A stretch of 64,000 nucleotides of DNA from Salinivibrio sharmensis (GCF_001995985.1 NZ_MUFC01000002.1:134703-198702); one strand, 5' to 3'. Positions 1 through 9,350 are shown, counted from the first letter of the stretch. Notes: a model not told the origin generated them from the letters alone. Made by a program: numbers and translations.

Positions 1-173
1 ATTCTAGCTTTGATGATAAATAAAGAAGGGTGCGTTATATGCTTTCTCTTTCATAGCAAAAAGCACTGTCAATTGATGTAATAAAATAACAAATGATATT
101 CGCAAAGCTGTGAACAGGACAATCACGCGTTCTATCAAAACTGTGGCAGAATACGTCGCCGGTGAGGTAGTGC

Positions 174-2009
174 GTGAATACGATCAAGGACAGCAATAGG
201 GCAGACAGGAGTGGCATGGCGTTTTTGAGTTTTAGCTTGGTTTTGGTGTTAGGCGCTTTGCTTGGCTACGGTTGGCGCGCGCGCCGAGCGACACTGGCGT
301 TATCCGATTGGCGGGTGTATATGGCCGGTTTAGACACGCCGCATGCGATTGTGACTGCCGATAGTGGCGATATATTATACGCCAATGTGGCGTGTGTGGA
401 ATCGTTCTCTCTGGTGGGCAGTCATAACCGCTTTAAAACCGCCAATGAGAAACAGCAGCAAGCGGTTCGTGCATTTATGATTTCTCGGCGCTGGCCTCAG
501 CCATTTTCTAACGTTGAAGCCAAAGTGAGAGCGCCGGGGGCCAATCGAGTGCGGGTTAAGGTGACCTTGTCGGGCTTGCCGATCCGCTGTCGCGGCAAAC
601 GTGCTTGGCTCATTTCATTTTCTGCGTCCGAATCCAATACTCAATGGCACCTACAACAACAAGAACAAGGTGTGCTTTTAAGCGTGATTAATTCCTTGGC
701 GGAGCTCGTATGCTTTCAGGATGTTGAGGGAAATGTGGTGGGCACCAACGCCGCCTTTGATCGCTTCTGGCAGGGGCGTGAGCAGGAGGCGGTGCTTTGG
801 CAAGCCGGTGAGCCGCTCTCTGAGCCGCGAACCGTGCGTACCTGGGCGACACAACACCACGATGAGAGCTGTTTGTTAGAAACCAATATCACGACGCTTA
901 AAAATGACAAGCAGGAAGTGATAGGCACACTGAGTATCAGCCATGACGTGACCAATTGGCACCAGATGCAGGAGCGATTGCAAAAAGAAGCACAGCAGCG
1001 TCATTCGGTTGAGCAAGTGCTGGAACAGCGAAGTAACTTGCTCAGTGCGATTTTCCAAGCCAGCGTCGACCCTATTGGGATATTTGACCAAGACTATTAC
1101 CATCTTGCGTGTAACCAAGCCTATGCAGACGCGCTTGGCACCACCATTGAAGCGCTCGAGAATGCACCAGCGCAACATGTGGTGGATCCGGAGATATTTG
1201 ATCAACACAAAGCGCGTGATAAACAGGTGCTAGAAACAGGTGGAACCATTACCTATGAAGATGTCATTTTAACGGATACGGGTGAGCAAACTTGGTATGA
1301 GGTGACCAAGTCACGCATTCAAGACCCGGTCACGTTGGCACCAGCTGTACTACTGATGGCACGAGATATCACCGAACGGAAAGAGACACAACAACAGTTA
1401 GCCGATGCCATCATGGCACTGCAGGCGCTCAGCTTTGTTGATAGCCTCACTCAAGTGGCTAACCGACGCAGTCTTGACGAGCAATTGGGCACGCTGTGGC
1501 GGTCACACGCCAGAGAGCAAACCCCCCTGGCGTTTATTCTTTGCGATATAGATCATTTTAAGCTTTACAACGATCACTATGGCCACCAGCAGGGTGACTG
1601 GGCCTTACAACAAGTGGCTAAGGCGCTAAAATCGTCCGTTCATCGCCCGATGGATATGGTGGCGCGCTATGGCGGAGAAGAGTTTGCGATCGTGTTACCG
1701 CAAACCGACATTAATGGCGCCATGGATGTCGCCGAGCGAGCACGACAGGCTGTGCTGGCTGCTGACATCGAACACTTAGATGGTGCATCGAATGGGCGGC
1801 TTACGATGAGCCTAGGGGTGGCTTGTGTGACGCCAGCGCCGGAGCAGGACTATGGAGATTTAGTCCAATACGCTGATCGCGCCCTTTATCAAGCCAAACG
1901 TCATGGCCGTAATCGCTTGAGTGTGGAACATGGCAGCGCCCACTCACGCCCATCAAAGGCTCCGCGAGCCACGGTCGCTGAGTCTATTCACTTTCAACCT
2001 GGCGGTTAA
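174..2009 (+). CDS. Membrane-anchored PAS-GGDEF diguanylate cyclase
   Basis: This 611-residue protein probably makes cyclic di-GMP from two GTP. A hydrophobic segment at about residues 15-32 is the likely membrane anchor. Two or three PAS-like sensor regions follow (about 40-150, 165-265 and 290-410). A GGDEF domain (about 430-590) carries the signature GGEEF at 500-504. An RPMD tetrapeptide lies five residues upstream of it, in the position of the RxxD product-inhibition site, so the enzyme looks active and feedback-controlled. The GTG start at 174 has a GAGG-type ribosome site; an internal ATG at codon 15 is the alternative. The arcB-type gene begins 9 bases downstream, so the two are probably co-transcribed. 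The sensed signal is unknown. Confidence 0.88.
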   Translation: MNTIKDSNRADRSGMAFLSFSLVLVLGALLGYGWRARRATLALSDWRVYMAGLDTPHAIVTADSGDILYANVACVESFSLVGSHNRFKTANEKQQQAVRAFMISRRWPQPFSNVEAKVRAPGANRVRVKVTLSGLPIRCRGKRAWLISFSASESNTQWHLQQQEQGVLLSVINSLAELVCFQDVEGNVVGTNAAFDRFWQGREQEAVLWQAGEPLSEPRTVRTWATQHHDESCLLETNITTLKNDKQEVIGTLSISHDVTNWHQMQERLQKEAQQRHSVEQVLEQRSNLLSAIFQASVDPIGIFDQDYYHLACNQAYADALGTTIEALENAPAQHVVDPEIFDQHKARDKQVLETGGTITYEDVILTDTGEQTWYEVTKSRIQDPVTLAPAVLLMARDITERKETQQQLADAIMALQALSFVDSLTQVANRRSLDEQLGTLWRSHAREQTPLAFILCDIDHFKLYNDHYGHQQGDWALQQVAKALKSSVHRPMDMVARYGGEEFAIVLPQTDINGAMDVAERARQAVLAADIEHLDGASNGRLTMSLGVACVTPAPEQDYGDLVQYADRALYQAKRHGRNRLSVEHGSAHSRPSKAPRATVAESIHFQPGG

Positions 2010-2018
2010 TAAGCCTTT

Positions 2019-4373
2019 ATGAAACAACTGAAAGTTCTTGCCCAATACTATGTCGATTTGCTAGTCAAATTAGGGATTGTACGGTTTAGCATGCTACTTG
2101 CCTTGGCGTTAGTAGCACTGGCTGTAGTGGTCCAAGTGGGGATCACCTTGGTCCTTGAGGGCACTGTTCAAAACATCGATATCATTCGCTCGATTTTTTT
2201 TGGCCTAATTATCACGCCGTGGGCGGTCTACTTTTTGTCGGTAGTGGTCGATCAGCTGGAAGAATCACGTCAGCGGCTCTCTAAGTTGGTCTCGAAGCTC
2301 GAAGAGATGCGTGCGCGGGATATGCGCCTTAACCGCCAACTGACCGAAAACATTGAGCAGCTGAACTCTGAAATTGAAGAGCGTGAGAAGGCTGAGAATG
2401 CCCGCCAACAAGCGATCAAAGATCTAGAAAACGAAGTTTATCAGCGTGAAAAAGCACAGCTTGAGCTAGCAGAGCAAACCGCGTTACTGCGCTCTTTTAT
2501 CGATGCGTCGCCGGATTTGATTTATTACCGCAATGCCGATGGCCAGTTTTCTGGTTGTAACCGCGCGATGGAAGAGCTAACCGGTTATGACGAGAAAACG
2601 CTCAAAGGGCTGACGCCTTGGGACGTTTATCGCGAAGACATTGCCGAGAAAGTGGTAGAAACCGATCAGCAAGTGTTTGATTCGAATGTGTCGATAACCT
2701 ATGAGCAATGGCTTGAATATCAAGACGGGCGTAAAGCGTATTTTGAATTACGCAAAGTGCCTTTCTTTGCCCGAGATGGTCGGCACCTTGGGTTGCTTGG
2801 CTTTGGCCGTGAAATTACCGAACGTAAGCGCTACCAAGACGCGTTGGAAAAAGCGAGCCGAGAAAAAACCGCGTTTATCTCGACCATTAGTCATGAATTG
2901 CGCACCCCGCTTAATGGGATTGTTGGCTTAAGCCGGATGTTGCTGGAGTCAAGCCTAGATGATAAGCAGCGAAATTATCTGCGCACCATTTATGTCAGTG
3001 CAATCACACTGGGCAACATTTTCAACGACATCATTGATTTAGATAAATCTGATCGCAAGCGTCTTTCTCTGCATCCCACCAGTGTGGACTTCAATGAATT
3101 TGTCAGCGAAATCGAGAATATTTCTGCGTTAATGACTGAGCAAAAAGGTTTGCGCTTTGAGCTTGAACGAGTAACCGAACTCCCTGACTACGTGGCGGTA
3201 GATGCGACGCGATTGCGGCAGATCCTATGGAACCTCGTCGGTAATGCGGTCAAATTTACCAAACAAGGTTGTGTGATTATTACCGTCAGTGCTGACGTGA
3301 CAGACGACCATGCCGACTTGTGTTTCGAAGTCGAAGACAGTGGTATTGGGATCCCCGCCGATGAACAAGACAAGATTTTTGCCATGTATTACCAAGTTAA
3401 GCAGGCGGGAGAAAATCTGCACGCTGTTGGTACAGGGATTGGCTTGGCGGTATCGCGCAAATTGGCGCGTTTGATGGATGGCGACATTACCCTCGACAGC
3501 GAAGAGGGCGAGGGAAGTACCTTTACGGTCACGCTCCGTGTACCGCTGAGCGAGCCTGGGGAAGCCGAGACCCCGGCGTTGGCGCCTGTGGAGAATACGC
3601 TACGCATCTTATTGGTAGAAGATATTGAACTTAATATTACAGTGGCCACCAGTTTGCTAGAAAGTCTGGGACATCAGGTGACCGTTGCGCGTGATGGGCA
3701 ATCGGCTTTAGATGTGTTCTCGCCGGGCGCTTTCGATCTTGCGTTACTCGACATTCAACTGCCCGATATGACTGGATTTGATATCGCTGCTCGCTGGCGA
3801 GAGCAGTATGCACAATTGCCACCTTTAGTCGCGCTGACGGCCAATGTCATCAATGATAAAAACAGCTATCTTGCTAAAGGAATGGACGATGCCATCAGTA
3901 AACCCATCAGTGTGAGTGCTCTTAACCAGGTGATTGAACAATATGCGCTATCATCCACCACGCTGACTGACGTCGAGACAGCGAGTGATCCTGCGCCCAG
4001 CCGTCCTATCGCTAACGAACAAGCAGAGCGCCTGCTCGATATGGACATGCTTACCGGCTACGTTGAGTTGGTAGGGGTTAAGCCTGTGAAGCAAAGCATT
4101 GAGATGTTTGAGTCAACCATGCCAGAGTACATTGCGATCTTAGACTCCAACATGACAGCAAGAGACCAAGATGGCATTGTCTCGGAGGCACATAAGATAA
4201 AAGGTGCAGCAGGATCGGTGGGGCTCAAGCATATTCAAAAAGTGGCGCAAAAAGCACAATCGCCCGAATTACCCGCTTGGTGGGAAAACATTGCTGATTG
4301 GATAGATGAAATCAAAGATGGTTATCAGCATGATTTGGATGTGCTAAAAGCCTGGTTAGATGAGCAAAAGTAA
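2019..4373 (+). CDS. arcB: Aerobic respiration control hybrid histidine kinase ArcB (FexB)
   Basis: ArcB senses the quinone redox state and phosphorylates ArcA when respiration slows. The 784-residue protein has two membrane helices (about 23-47 and 57-77), a coiled-coil linker, a PAS domain (about 153-270), a kinase core with phospho-His292, an ATPase domain, a receiver with Asp578 and a C-terminal HPt domain with His725 in AHKIKG. Alignment with E. coli ArcB is gap-free through the linker and PAS. Cys180 of SGCNRAM is kept, but the residue at E. coli Cys241 is Tyr (GRKAYFELRK). The gene follows a GGDEF gene by 9 bases and converges on arcA, its cognate regulator gene. Confidence 0.95.
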   Translation: MKQLKVLAQYYVDLLVKLGIVRFSMLLALALVALAVVVQVGITLVLEGTVQNIDIIRSIFFGLIITPWAVYFLSVVVDQLEESRQRLSKLVSKLEEMRARDMRLNRQLTENIEQLNSEIEEREKAENARQQAIKDLENEVYQREKAQLELAEQTALLRSFIDASPDLIYYRNADGQFSGCNRAMEELTGYDEKTLKGLTPWDVYREDIAEKVVETDQQVFDSNVSITYEQWLEYQDGRKAYFELRKVPFFARDGRHLGLLGFGREITERKRYQDALEKASREKTAFISTISHELRTPLNGIVGLSRMLLESSLDDKQRNYLRTIYVSAITLGNIFNDIIDLDKSDRKRLSLHPTSVDFNEFVSEIENISALMTEQKGLRFELERVTELPDYVAVDATRLRQILWNLVGNAVKFTKQGCVIITVSADVTDDHADLCFEVEDSGIGIPADEQDKIFAMYYQVKQAGENLHAVGTGIGLAVSRKLARLMDGDITLDSEEGEGSTFTVTLRVPLSEPGEAETPALAPVENTLRILLVEDIELNITVATSLLESLGHQVTVARDGQSALDVFSPGAFDLALLDIQLPDMTGFDIAARWREQYAQLPPLVALTANVINDKNSYLAKGMDDAISKPISVSALNQVIEQYALSSTTLTDVETASDPAPSRPIANEQAERLLDMDMLTGYVELVGVKPVKQSIEMFESTMPEYIAILDSNMTARDQDGIVSEAHKIKGAAGSVGLKHIQKVAQKAQSPELPAWWENIADWIDEIKDGYQHDLDVLKAWLDEQK

Positions 4374-4410
4374 CCATGATTGGGTGGGGAAAATCCCTGT
4401 GCATAAAGCG

Positions 4411-4434
4411 AAAAGGCGCCTAACCGGCGCCTTT
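4411..4434. terminator. Bidirectional terminator between arcB and arcA
   Basis: A perfect 10-base stem with a five-base loop is flanked by AAAA on the left and TTTT on the right. It can stop transcription from both converging genes. Confidence 0.8.
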
Positions 4435-4489
4435 TCTGTTTCTATTTGAATTCTGCGGGGCATTCACCCCATCTTTCAAACAGGCCAAC

Positions 4490-5209
4490 TTATTGCTCTT
4501 CGATTTCACCGCAGAAACGGTAACCTTCGCCGTGGATAGTGGCGATAATCTCCGGGGTGTCACTATGGGATTCAAAGTGTTTACGGATCCGGCGGATCGT
4601 CACATCAACGGTACGATCGTGAGGCTTGAGCTCTCGCCCTGTCATTTTCTTCAGCAGCTCGGCGCGTGTTTGGATTTTGCCTGGGTTTTCACAGAAGTGA
4701 AGCAGAGCGCGGAACTCAGAGCGTGGCAGCTTAAAGGTTTCCCCTTCTGGGTTAATCAGCGAGCGACTGTTGATATCGAGTGTCCAGCCGTTAAAGACAT
4801 ACACATCGACATTACGCTTCTCTTCACTGTCGTTGACACTGCTCATCGCACGGGTGAGCAAGTTGCGCGCACGGATGGTCAGTTCGCGAGGGTTAAATGG
4901 CTTGGTGATGTAGTCATCGGCGCCAATTTCTAAACCAAGGATCTTGTCGACTTCGTTGTCGCGACCGGTGAGGAACATCAGTGCCATGTCGCCTTGTTCA
5001 CGCAGCTCGCGCGCAAGGAGTAAGCCGTTCTTTCCTGGCAAGTTAATGTCCATGATCACTAGGTGAACATGATGGTTAGACAGGACTTGATGCATTTCGT
5101 CACCATCGCTGGCTTCAAACACATTGTAACCTTCCGCTTCAAAGATACTTTTTAGCGTGTTACGTGTGACCTGTTCATCTTCTACAATCAGAATTTGCGG
5201 GGTTTGCAT
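4490..5209 (-). CDS. arcA: Response regulator ArcA (FexA)
   Basis: ArcA is the DNA-binding regulator of the Arc system and, when phosphorylated, represses respiratory and TCA-cycle genes under low oxygen. The 239-residue protein has an N-terminal receiver with the acidic pair near residue 10, the phospho-acceptor Asp in VIMDINLPG and the conserved Lys in [10 protein letters not shown]. An OmpR-type winged helix follows, with [12 protein letters not shown] as recognition helix. The length and sequence are those of the family. The upstream region is long (over 400 bases) and holds an FNR-like box. The gene faces arcB across a shared terminator. Confidence 0.97.
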   Translation of the reverse strand: MQTPQILIVEDEQVTRNTLKSIFEAEGYNVFEASDGDEMHQVLSNHHVHLVIMDINLPGKNGLLLARELREQGDMALMFLTGRDNEVDKILGLEIGADDYITKPFNPRELTIRARNLLTRAMSSVNDSEEKRNVDVYVFNGWTLDINSRSLINPEGETFKLPRSEFRALLHFCENPGKIQTRAELLKKMTGRELKPHDRTVDVTIRRIRKHFESHSDTPEIIATIHGEGYRFCGEIEEQ

Positions 5210-5643
5210 TGGCGATACCTAATATCTAAATAGAATCCGGTTGCACTTCACAGTCTAGACGGACTAGCCTGTGAAAAAAATTTACAAAAATGCGAGGAAT
5301 GTCTACCGCGAACCTCGCAACTAACATATGGCACGCCATCCATAGAGAAGTGTTCGTCGATGCTAGACAACGCACCGTGAGTTCCAGCTTGAGACGGGGC
5401 GTGGCGGCGCTCGTTGACCACCAGGCCAATCACTCTAATATCCATCAATTACCGCCAATTGTATTCATTTAACAGCACGCTAACAATATATTAGGATAAG
5501 GGTTGATGATTTTTTTCATCCTTTATTGACCCCAATCAAAAGCATGTTAAATGTCAGTTATTGACGATTATTGGCTTAACTTTATGAATAATAGCGCATA
5601 ATTAGTCAATAAGCATAGTCTGAGTCATGAGCAGGTGTAAACA
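5210..5643. other. Long arcA / DUF3293 divergent intergenic region
   Basis: These 434 bases separate arcA (minus) from the DUF3293 gene (plus). No convincing gene is present; the short open frames here lack ribosome sites and resemble nothing known. The right-hand part is AT-rich and contains an FNR-like box at 5526-5539 with plausible minus-strand -10 elements near 5486-5498. The arcA transcript would therefore carry a leader of about 280 bases. Confidence 0.6.
5526..5539. promoter_or_regulatory. FNR/CRP-type box upstream of arcA
   Basis: TTGAC-CCCA-ATCAA matches the FNR consensus TTGAT-N4-ATCAA at nine of ten positions. A minus-strand TATCCT lies about 30 bases away, which fits a class II FNR promoter for arcA. 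FNR activation of arcA is established in E. coli. Control of the divergent DUF3293 gene is also possible. Confidence 0.6.
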
Positions 5644-6066
5644 ATGTGTGATCCCAATAACCAGCAAGAGTTGTGGAAAACTTACCAATCCATCGCGTTT
5701 CACGCTCCTCAAGCGCCAGATGCCGACGCATTTGCTATTCTTACCGCATTTAATCCGCGTAGCCAACCTTTATCTGAGAAAGAGAATCAATCGCGTAATG
5801 CACAGCTTGCAAACGCGATGGCGCAGCAAGGCATACGTTACTGGCCAATGAATGGTGGTGCGCCAGATGGGAGTTGGTATGAGCCGGGGTTCGCGGTTGC
5901 TGTAGAAAAGGATGAGGCGATTGCTTTGGCGCAACAATGGGAGCAAAACGCCATCTATTGGGTAGAGACGGACACGCTGTGGTTGTTACCGGCGTTGATG
6001 AGCGACTTCTCGCCGCAATCCCTGAATGTGCGATTTTCATCATTATTTAAAGTCTCTCCCTCTTAG
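5644..6066 (+). CDS. DUF3293 family protein
   Basis: This 140-residue soluble protein has no signal peptide or membrane helix. It resembles the DUF3293 family of uncharacterised gammaproteobacterial proteins: an early AILTAFNPRS stretch, a central WPMNGGAPDGSWYEPGF block and an aromatic-rich C-terminal half. No catalytic motif is recognised. It lies head-to-head with arcA across the FNR-like box and is followed after 32 bases by the RraA-family gene, so the two may be co-transcribed. The function is unknown. Confidence 0.8.
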   Translation: MCDPNNQQELWKTYQSIAFHAPQAPDADAFAILTAFNPRSQPLSEKENQSRNAQLANAMAQQGIRYWPMNGGAPDGSWYEPGFAVAVEKDEAIALAQQWEQNAIYWVETDTLWLLPALMSDFSPQSLNVRFSSLFKVSPS

Positions 6067-6098
6067 ACATGTCCTCATTAACACCAAGGAGAAAAATC

Positions 6099-6581
6099 AT
6101 GGACGATAAACTGCCTGACTTATGTGATAACTACCCTGACGCGGTACAATGGCTACCTGTGCAATGGCATGATTATGGTGCTAAACCTTGTTTTGAAGGG
6201 CGGGTGCGCACGGTACGTTGCCATCACGATAACTCAAAAGTGAAAGCGATATTGGCAACTCCTGGTGAAGGGCAAGTGCTGGTGGTGGATGGCTCTGGTG
6301 CGATGGATAGAGCCTTGCTGGGCGATCTTATCGCGCAAAGTGCGGTAGAGAATGGTTGGGCTGGAGTGGTGATTGCTGGGCCTGTTCGTGATGTGGCGAC
6401 GTTGTCGACCTTGCCTATCGGCATTAAAGCGCTGGGTGTTTGCCCGATTAAAACGCAAAAACGGGACCAAGGTGAGGTTGATGTTGCGTTGGCGCTTGAA
6501 GGCGTACCAGTGATGGCGGGGCATTATTTATACGCCGATCATAATGGCGTGGTGGTGTGTGCAGAGCCATTGGCCAGCTGA
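6099..6581 (+). CDS. RraA-family protein (putative HMG aldolase or RNase E regulator)
   Basis: This 160-residue RraA-fold protein starts at the ATG at 6099, eight bases after an AAGGAGA site; an upstream in-frame ATG at 6069 lacks a comparable site. It shares VLVVDGSG and HLYAD-like (HYLYADHNGVVV) blocks with E. coli RraA, which inhibits RNase E. It also has GPVRDV at about residues 98-103, where E. coli RraA has GAVRQV. The Arg-Asp pair, 20 residues after an Asp, is the arrangement of the metal-dependent 4-hydroxy-4-methyl-2-oxoglutarate aldolases. An enzymatic role is therefore possible. No gallate-pathway neighbours are visible. Confidence 0.8.
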   Translation: MDDKLPDLCDNYPDAVQWLPVQWHDYGAKPCFEGRVRTVRCHHDNSKVKAILATPGEGQVLVVDGSGAMDRALLGDLIAQSAVENGWAGVVIAGPVRDVATLSTLPIGIKALGVCPIKTQKRDQGEVDVALALEGVPVMAGHYLYADHNGVVVCAEPLAS

Positions 6582-6594
6582 GCGAGCCCAGAAA

Positions 6595-7068
6595 TTAAAA
6601 GTGTAGTCCAACCCCGAGTTGGTAGACTGACTCGGGAGACGCTTCTGGCCGAAACTCGATATCAAGCCCGGCATTAACATCAATCGATTCATTCAACTGG
6701 TAGCGACTGTTTACGCCCCATTGATTGACGAGCGTATCGTCATTGCCACGGCTAATCTGGCTCGAGAGACGTAGCTTGTCGGTAAAACGGTACTCAATCC
6801 CGCTTAATAACCCCTGCTGAGTGGTGTGTCGGTCGTTCTCGCTTTTGACTTGCGTGCCCATATAAATAGAAACATTGTTAAGCGGATAACGGTAGCCCGA
6901 CTGAATAGTCCAACTGTCAAAGCCTTGCGTGGCCGACGGAATTGACTGGATAAAGAAGTGATCAGGCGTCTCTTGTGGCGGTGTTTGCCAATCGAACGGA
7001 TTAGCCCAAGCAGGTGCCGCCACAGCTTGTAAGACGAGGGCCAACAGTCCTAGTTGTTTTATGCTCAA
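6595..7068 (-). CDS. Small exported, barrel-like hypothetical protein
   Basis: The 157-residue product begins with a clear signal peptide (hydrophobic residues 6-18, likely cleavage AWA-NP near residue 23). The mature part alternates polar and aromatic residues in strand-like stretches (SYGYRYPLNNVSIYMGT type) and ends in Phe (VGLHF), as outer-membrane barrels do. This suggests a small outer-membrane or periplasmic beta protein. The family was not recognised. It converges on the RraA-family gene with only 13 bases between the stops, and its start has an AGGA ribosome site. Confidence 0.65.
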   Translation of the reverse strand: MSIKQLGLLALVLQAVAAPAWANPFDWQTPPQETPDHFFIQSIPSATQGFDSWTIQSGYRYPLNNVSIYMGTQVKSENDRHTTQQGLLSGIEYRFTDKLRLSSQISRGNDDTLVNQWGVNSRYQLNESIDVNAGLDIEFRPEASPESVYQLGVGLHF

Positions 7069-7228
7069 ATCCTGTGCCTCATTGTTCTTTTTAGGCTTAG
7101 CTCAGTCTTAGAAGTCGCTGATGCGCTGTGATCAGTGTAGACAAAAAATAGATACCGCTGCCGAATTTTGTCTCACTTCTCGCTCGTGTTGATGACGCTT
7201 GAAGACCAAGCCTGTCAATACATTGACG

Positions 7229-7250
7229 ATTCGCCACAATATTGGCGAAT
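7229..7250. repeat. Short inverted repeat downstream of aceK
   Basis: Perfect seven-base arms, ATTCGCC and GGCGAAT, enclose an eight-base loop in the gap after the aceK stop. No T-tract follows on either strand, so it is not a standard terminator. It may stabilise the aceK 3' end or be chance. Confidence 0.35.
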
Positions 7251-7302
7251 GAAGGCGTTAAATCGCCAGTGTGCATTTAGCACACGACAAAATGAGCAAA
7301 TA

Positions 7303-9042
7303 TCAGGCCGTTTTTGGCTGCACACTGGTGTGGTTCAAACGGTTTTCTTCACTATAGGGACGTACATCATGAAAATGTCCTGCCTTTACCTGGCTTTGCA
7401 GTTGCTGCCAGTAACTGGCTTCAAATAACTCAGGGTGGAGGCGGTCAAATTCGTCGGCAACGGTACGGTTAACCAGTAAGAAGGTACGAAACTCTTCGGG
7501 AAACACGTCATTTTCTCCCACGCTATACCAAGGCTCAGCGGCGAGTTCGTCTTCTGGGTAGCGAGGTGGGGGAATACGGCGAAAATTCACCTCGGTGAGG
7601 TAAGCAATCTCATCATAATCATAGAAAATGACCCGATTGTGGCGACTGACGCCAAAGTTTTTAAACAGCATATCACCGGCAAAGATATTGGCGGCGGCCA
7701 ATTCTTTGAGAGCATCGCCATATTCTTGTACCGCTTGGGTAATGGCCTCAGGCTCTGCTTGTTCAAGATAGAGATTTAACGGGACCATGCGCCGTTCCAT
7801 GTATAGGTGGCGAATGCGCACTTCGTTATCGGTGACGCTAATGCAAGACGGCGCAACCTCGAGGAGTTCGTCAATCAAGGCGTCGCTAAACCGGTCACGG
7901 GGAAAAATAAAGTTGCGATACTCTTGGGTATCAGCCATGCGCCCAACTCGGTCGTGCTCTTTTACTAGACGGTATTTTTCCCTGACTTGGGCGTGGGTCA
8001 TTTGTTTTTGCGGCGCAAACTTGTCTTTGATGATTTTAAACACGAACCCATAGGAAGGCAGGGTGAACACTGACATCACCATTCCTTTTACCCCAGGGGC
8101 AATATCAAATAAATCATCCGAGTTATCTAGATGGTAGAGAAATTCGCGATATAGCTCGGTTTTACCATGTTTTTGACAGCCGATAGCCGTGTAAAGCTCA
8201 GCGGGGGTTTTGTTGGGCATTAGTTGATTGAGAAAGTCCACCAACGCCGCCGGGACAGGGGCATACACCATGAAATACGAGCGAGCGAAACCAAATACAA
8301 TGCTGACATCATCACTGTCGGTAATACAGGCATCGATGTACAGCTCTCCTTGTTCGGAGATCGCCAACGGCAGCACCAAAGGTCGGCGCTGGTTAGCCAT
8401 ATCGAGTCGGCCGATAAGGTAAGCGCCTTTGTTGCGGAAAAACGGCTGGCGCACCATTTCTAGGGTAAAGCTCATGGTGAGCTGCGGGCCAAACCGCGCT
8501 TGGAGTATTTGGGTGATACGCTTGAGATCGCCGCTCTTATCTCGCCAAGGTAACGTAAATGGCGTGCTATCTAACATGCGCTCTAAGGTGGCATAGATAC
8601 CGGCTTGCGACTGAAAGCGCCTTAACAAGGGAGTGGGATATTTAGGGATCCGTCCTCCTTGGGAGCTTTGCACGAACAGTTTGTCGCGACGAATGTTGCG
8701 GTGTTCAAAAATCCGACAGTAAACAGAGTTAAAAAAACTCTCCGCAATATCATAGCGCGGGTAGTCATCAAGTAGGGTGACGTAGGCGGCTTTCACCGCC
8801 ATTAAAAAGGAGCGCGTCGCATGCTCTTTGCCCAGCATGGCACCTAGCTGCTGGCTAACAAGGCCAACATGGTGGTCATAAAACTGAATCCGGGTTTTCA
8901 GTGCTTGCTGAACACTTTTCCAGTCTTGCTGTTCAAAGCGTTCCTGCGCGCCCGATGTGACATCGAGAAACCGGCCATACATGGCATCCGAGCCTTGTAG
9001 AATAGTATTTGCGACTAACTGCGCCATGGCTTCTTGGGTCAT
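7303..9042 (-). CDS. aceK: Isocitrate dehydrogenase kinase/phosphatase AceK
   Basis: AceK phosphorylates and dephosphorylates isocitrate dehydrogenase and so sets carbon flow between the TCA cycle and the glyoxylate shunt. The 579-residue protein matches the usual length (578 in E. coli). It has the [20 protein letters not shown] nucleotide-binding region and the kinase-like block [17 protein letters not shown] with its metal-binding Asp residues. In enterobacteria aceK follows aceB and aceA; neither is present here, so this copy is transcribed on its own. The gene is divergent from the thr operon. Confidence 0.96.
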   Translation of the reverse strand: MTQEAMAQLVANTILQGSDAMYGRFLDVTSGAQERFEQQDWKSVQQALKTRIQFYDHHVGLVSQQLGAMLGKEHATRSFLMAVKAAYVTLLDDYPRYDIAESFFNSVYCRIFEHRNIRRDKLFVQSSQGGRIPKYPTPLLRRFQSQAGIYATLERMLDSTPFTLPWRDKSGDLKRITQILQARFGPQLTMSFTLEMVRQPFFRNKGAYLIGRLDMANQRRPLVLPLAISEQGELYIDACITDSDDVSIVFGFARSYFMVYAPVPAALVDFLNQLMPNKTPAELYTAIGCQKHGKTELYREFLYHLDNSDDLFDIAPGVKGMVMSVFTLPSYGFVFKIIKDKFAPQKQMTHAQVREKYRLVKEHDRVGRMADTQEYRNFIFPRDRFSDALIDELLEVAPSCISVTDNEVRIRHLYMERRMVPLNLYLEQAEPEAITQAVQEYGDALKELAAANIFAGDMLFKNFGVSRHNRVIFYDYDEIAYLTEVNFRRIPPPRYPEDELAAEPWYSVGENDVFPEEFRTFLLVNRTVADEFDRLHPELFEASYWQQLQSQVKAGHFHDVRPYSEENRLNHTSVQPKTA

Positions 9043-9123
9043 TCGCGCTCCTTGCGGTCTTGGTTGCTCCCTCGTTCAAGCTCGCAGAGTTTTGTTGAAA
9101 AAGCAATCAGGATCACTTTTTTG

Positions 9124-9152
9124 TTGACCTTGGCAACATGATTCGATACACC
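9124..9152 (+). promoter_or_regulatory. Possible thr operon promoter
   Basis: TTGACC and TACACC are separated by 17 bases, about 40 bases before thrL. The -35 is good and the -10 is poor. The position suits a promoter for the thr leader, but other choices are possible. Confidence 0.3.
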
Positions 9153-9192
9153 TAGAGAGAATCAAACAAAACAAATGATAAACGCAACACAC

Positions 9193-9270
9193 ATGCAACT
9201 AACGATCAGCACCCAGACCACCACAACCACCATTATTATTACTGGCACAACGTGTGTTGGTGCGGGCTGA
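9193..9270 (+). CDS. thrL: thr operon leader peptide
   Basis: This 25-residue leader peptide has ten Thr and four Ile codons, including five consecutive Thr codons followed by three Ile codons. It lies directly before a terminator hairpin and the thrA gene. Stalling of the ribosome on these codons when charged Thr-tRNA or Ile-tRNA is scarce would favour an antiterminator and let transcription continue into thrABC. The organisation is the same as in E. coli, where Thr and Ile jointly control the operon. Confidence 0.92.
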   Translation: MQLTISTQTTTTTIIITGTTCVGAG

Positions 9271-9287
9271 TACGCACAGAATTTCCA

Positions 9288-9324
9288 AAAAAGCCCGTAC
9301 CTCCAAAGGTACGGGCTTTTTTTT
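9288..9324 (+). terminator. thr operon attenuator
   Basis: A 9-12 base GC-rich stem (AGCCCGTACC paired with GGTACGGGCT) around a six-base loop is followed by eight T residues, ending about 27 bases before thrA. With thrL upstream this is a classic amino-acid attenuator. Confidence 0.93.
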
Positions 9325-9350
9325 ATCTTAAAGAGAGAGGTCCCAAACGG

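Noticed and set aside
35-217. 60-codon hydrophobic minus-strand frame at the left edge
   Set aside because: It overlaps the start of the cyclase gene, has atypical composition and no ribosome site; the AT-rich promoter region explains it.
4493-4933. 146-codon open frame on the plus strand, antisense to arcA
   Set aside because: It lies entirely within the well-conserved arcA coding region and has no family resemblance; it is an overlapping frame.
7168-7428. 86-codon plus-strand frame running into the 3' end of aceK
   Set aside because: It overlaps aceK on the opposite strand, has no ribosome site and no recognisable domain.
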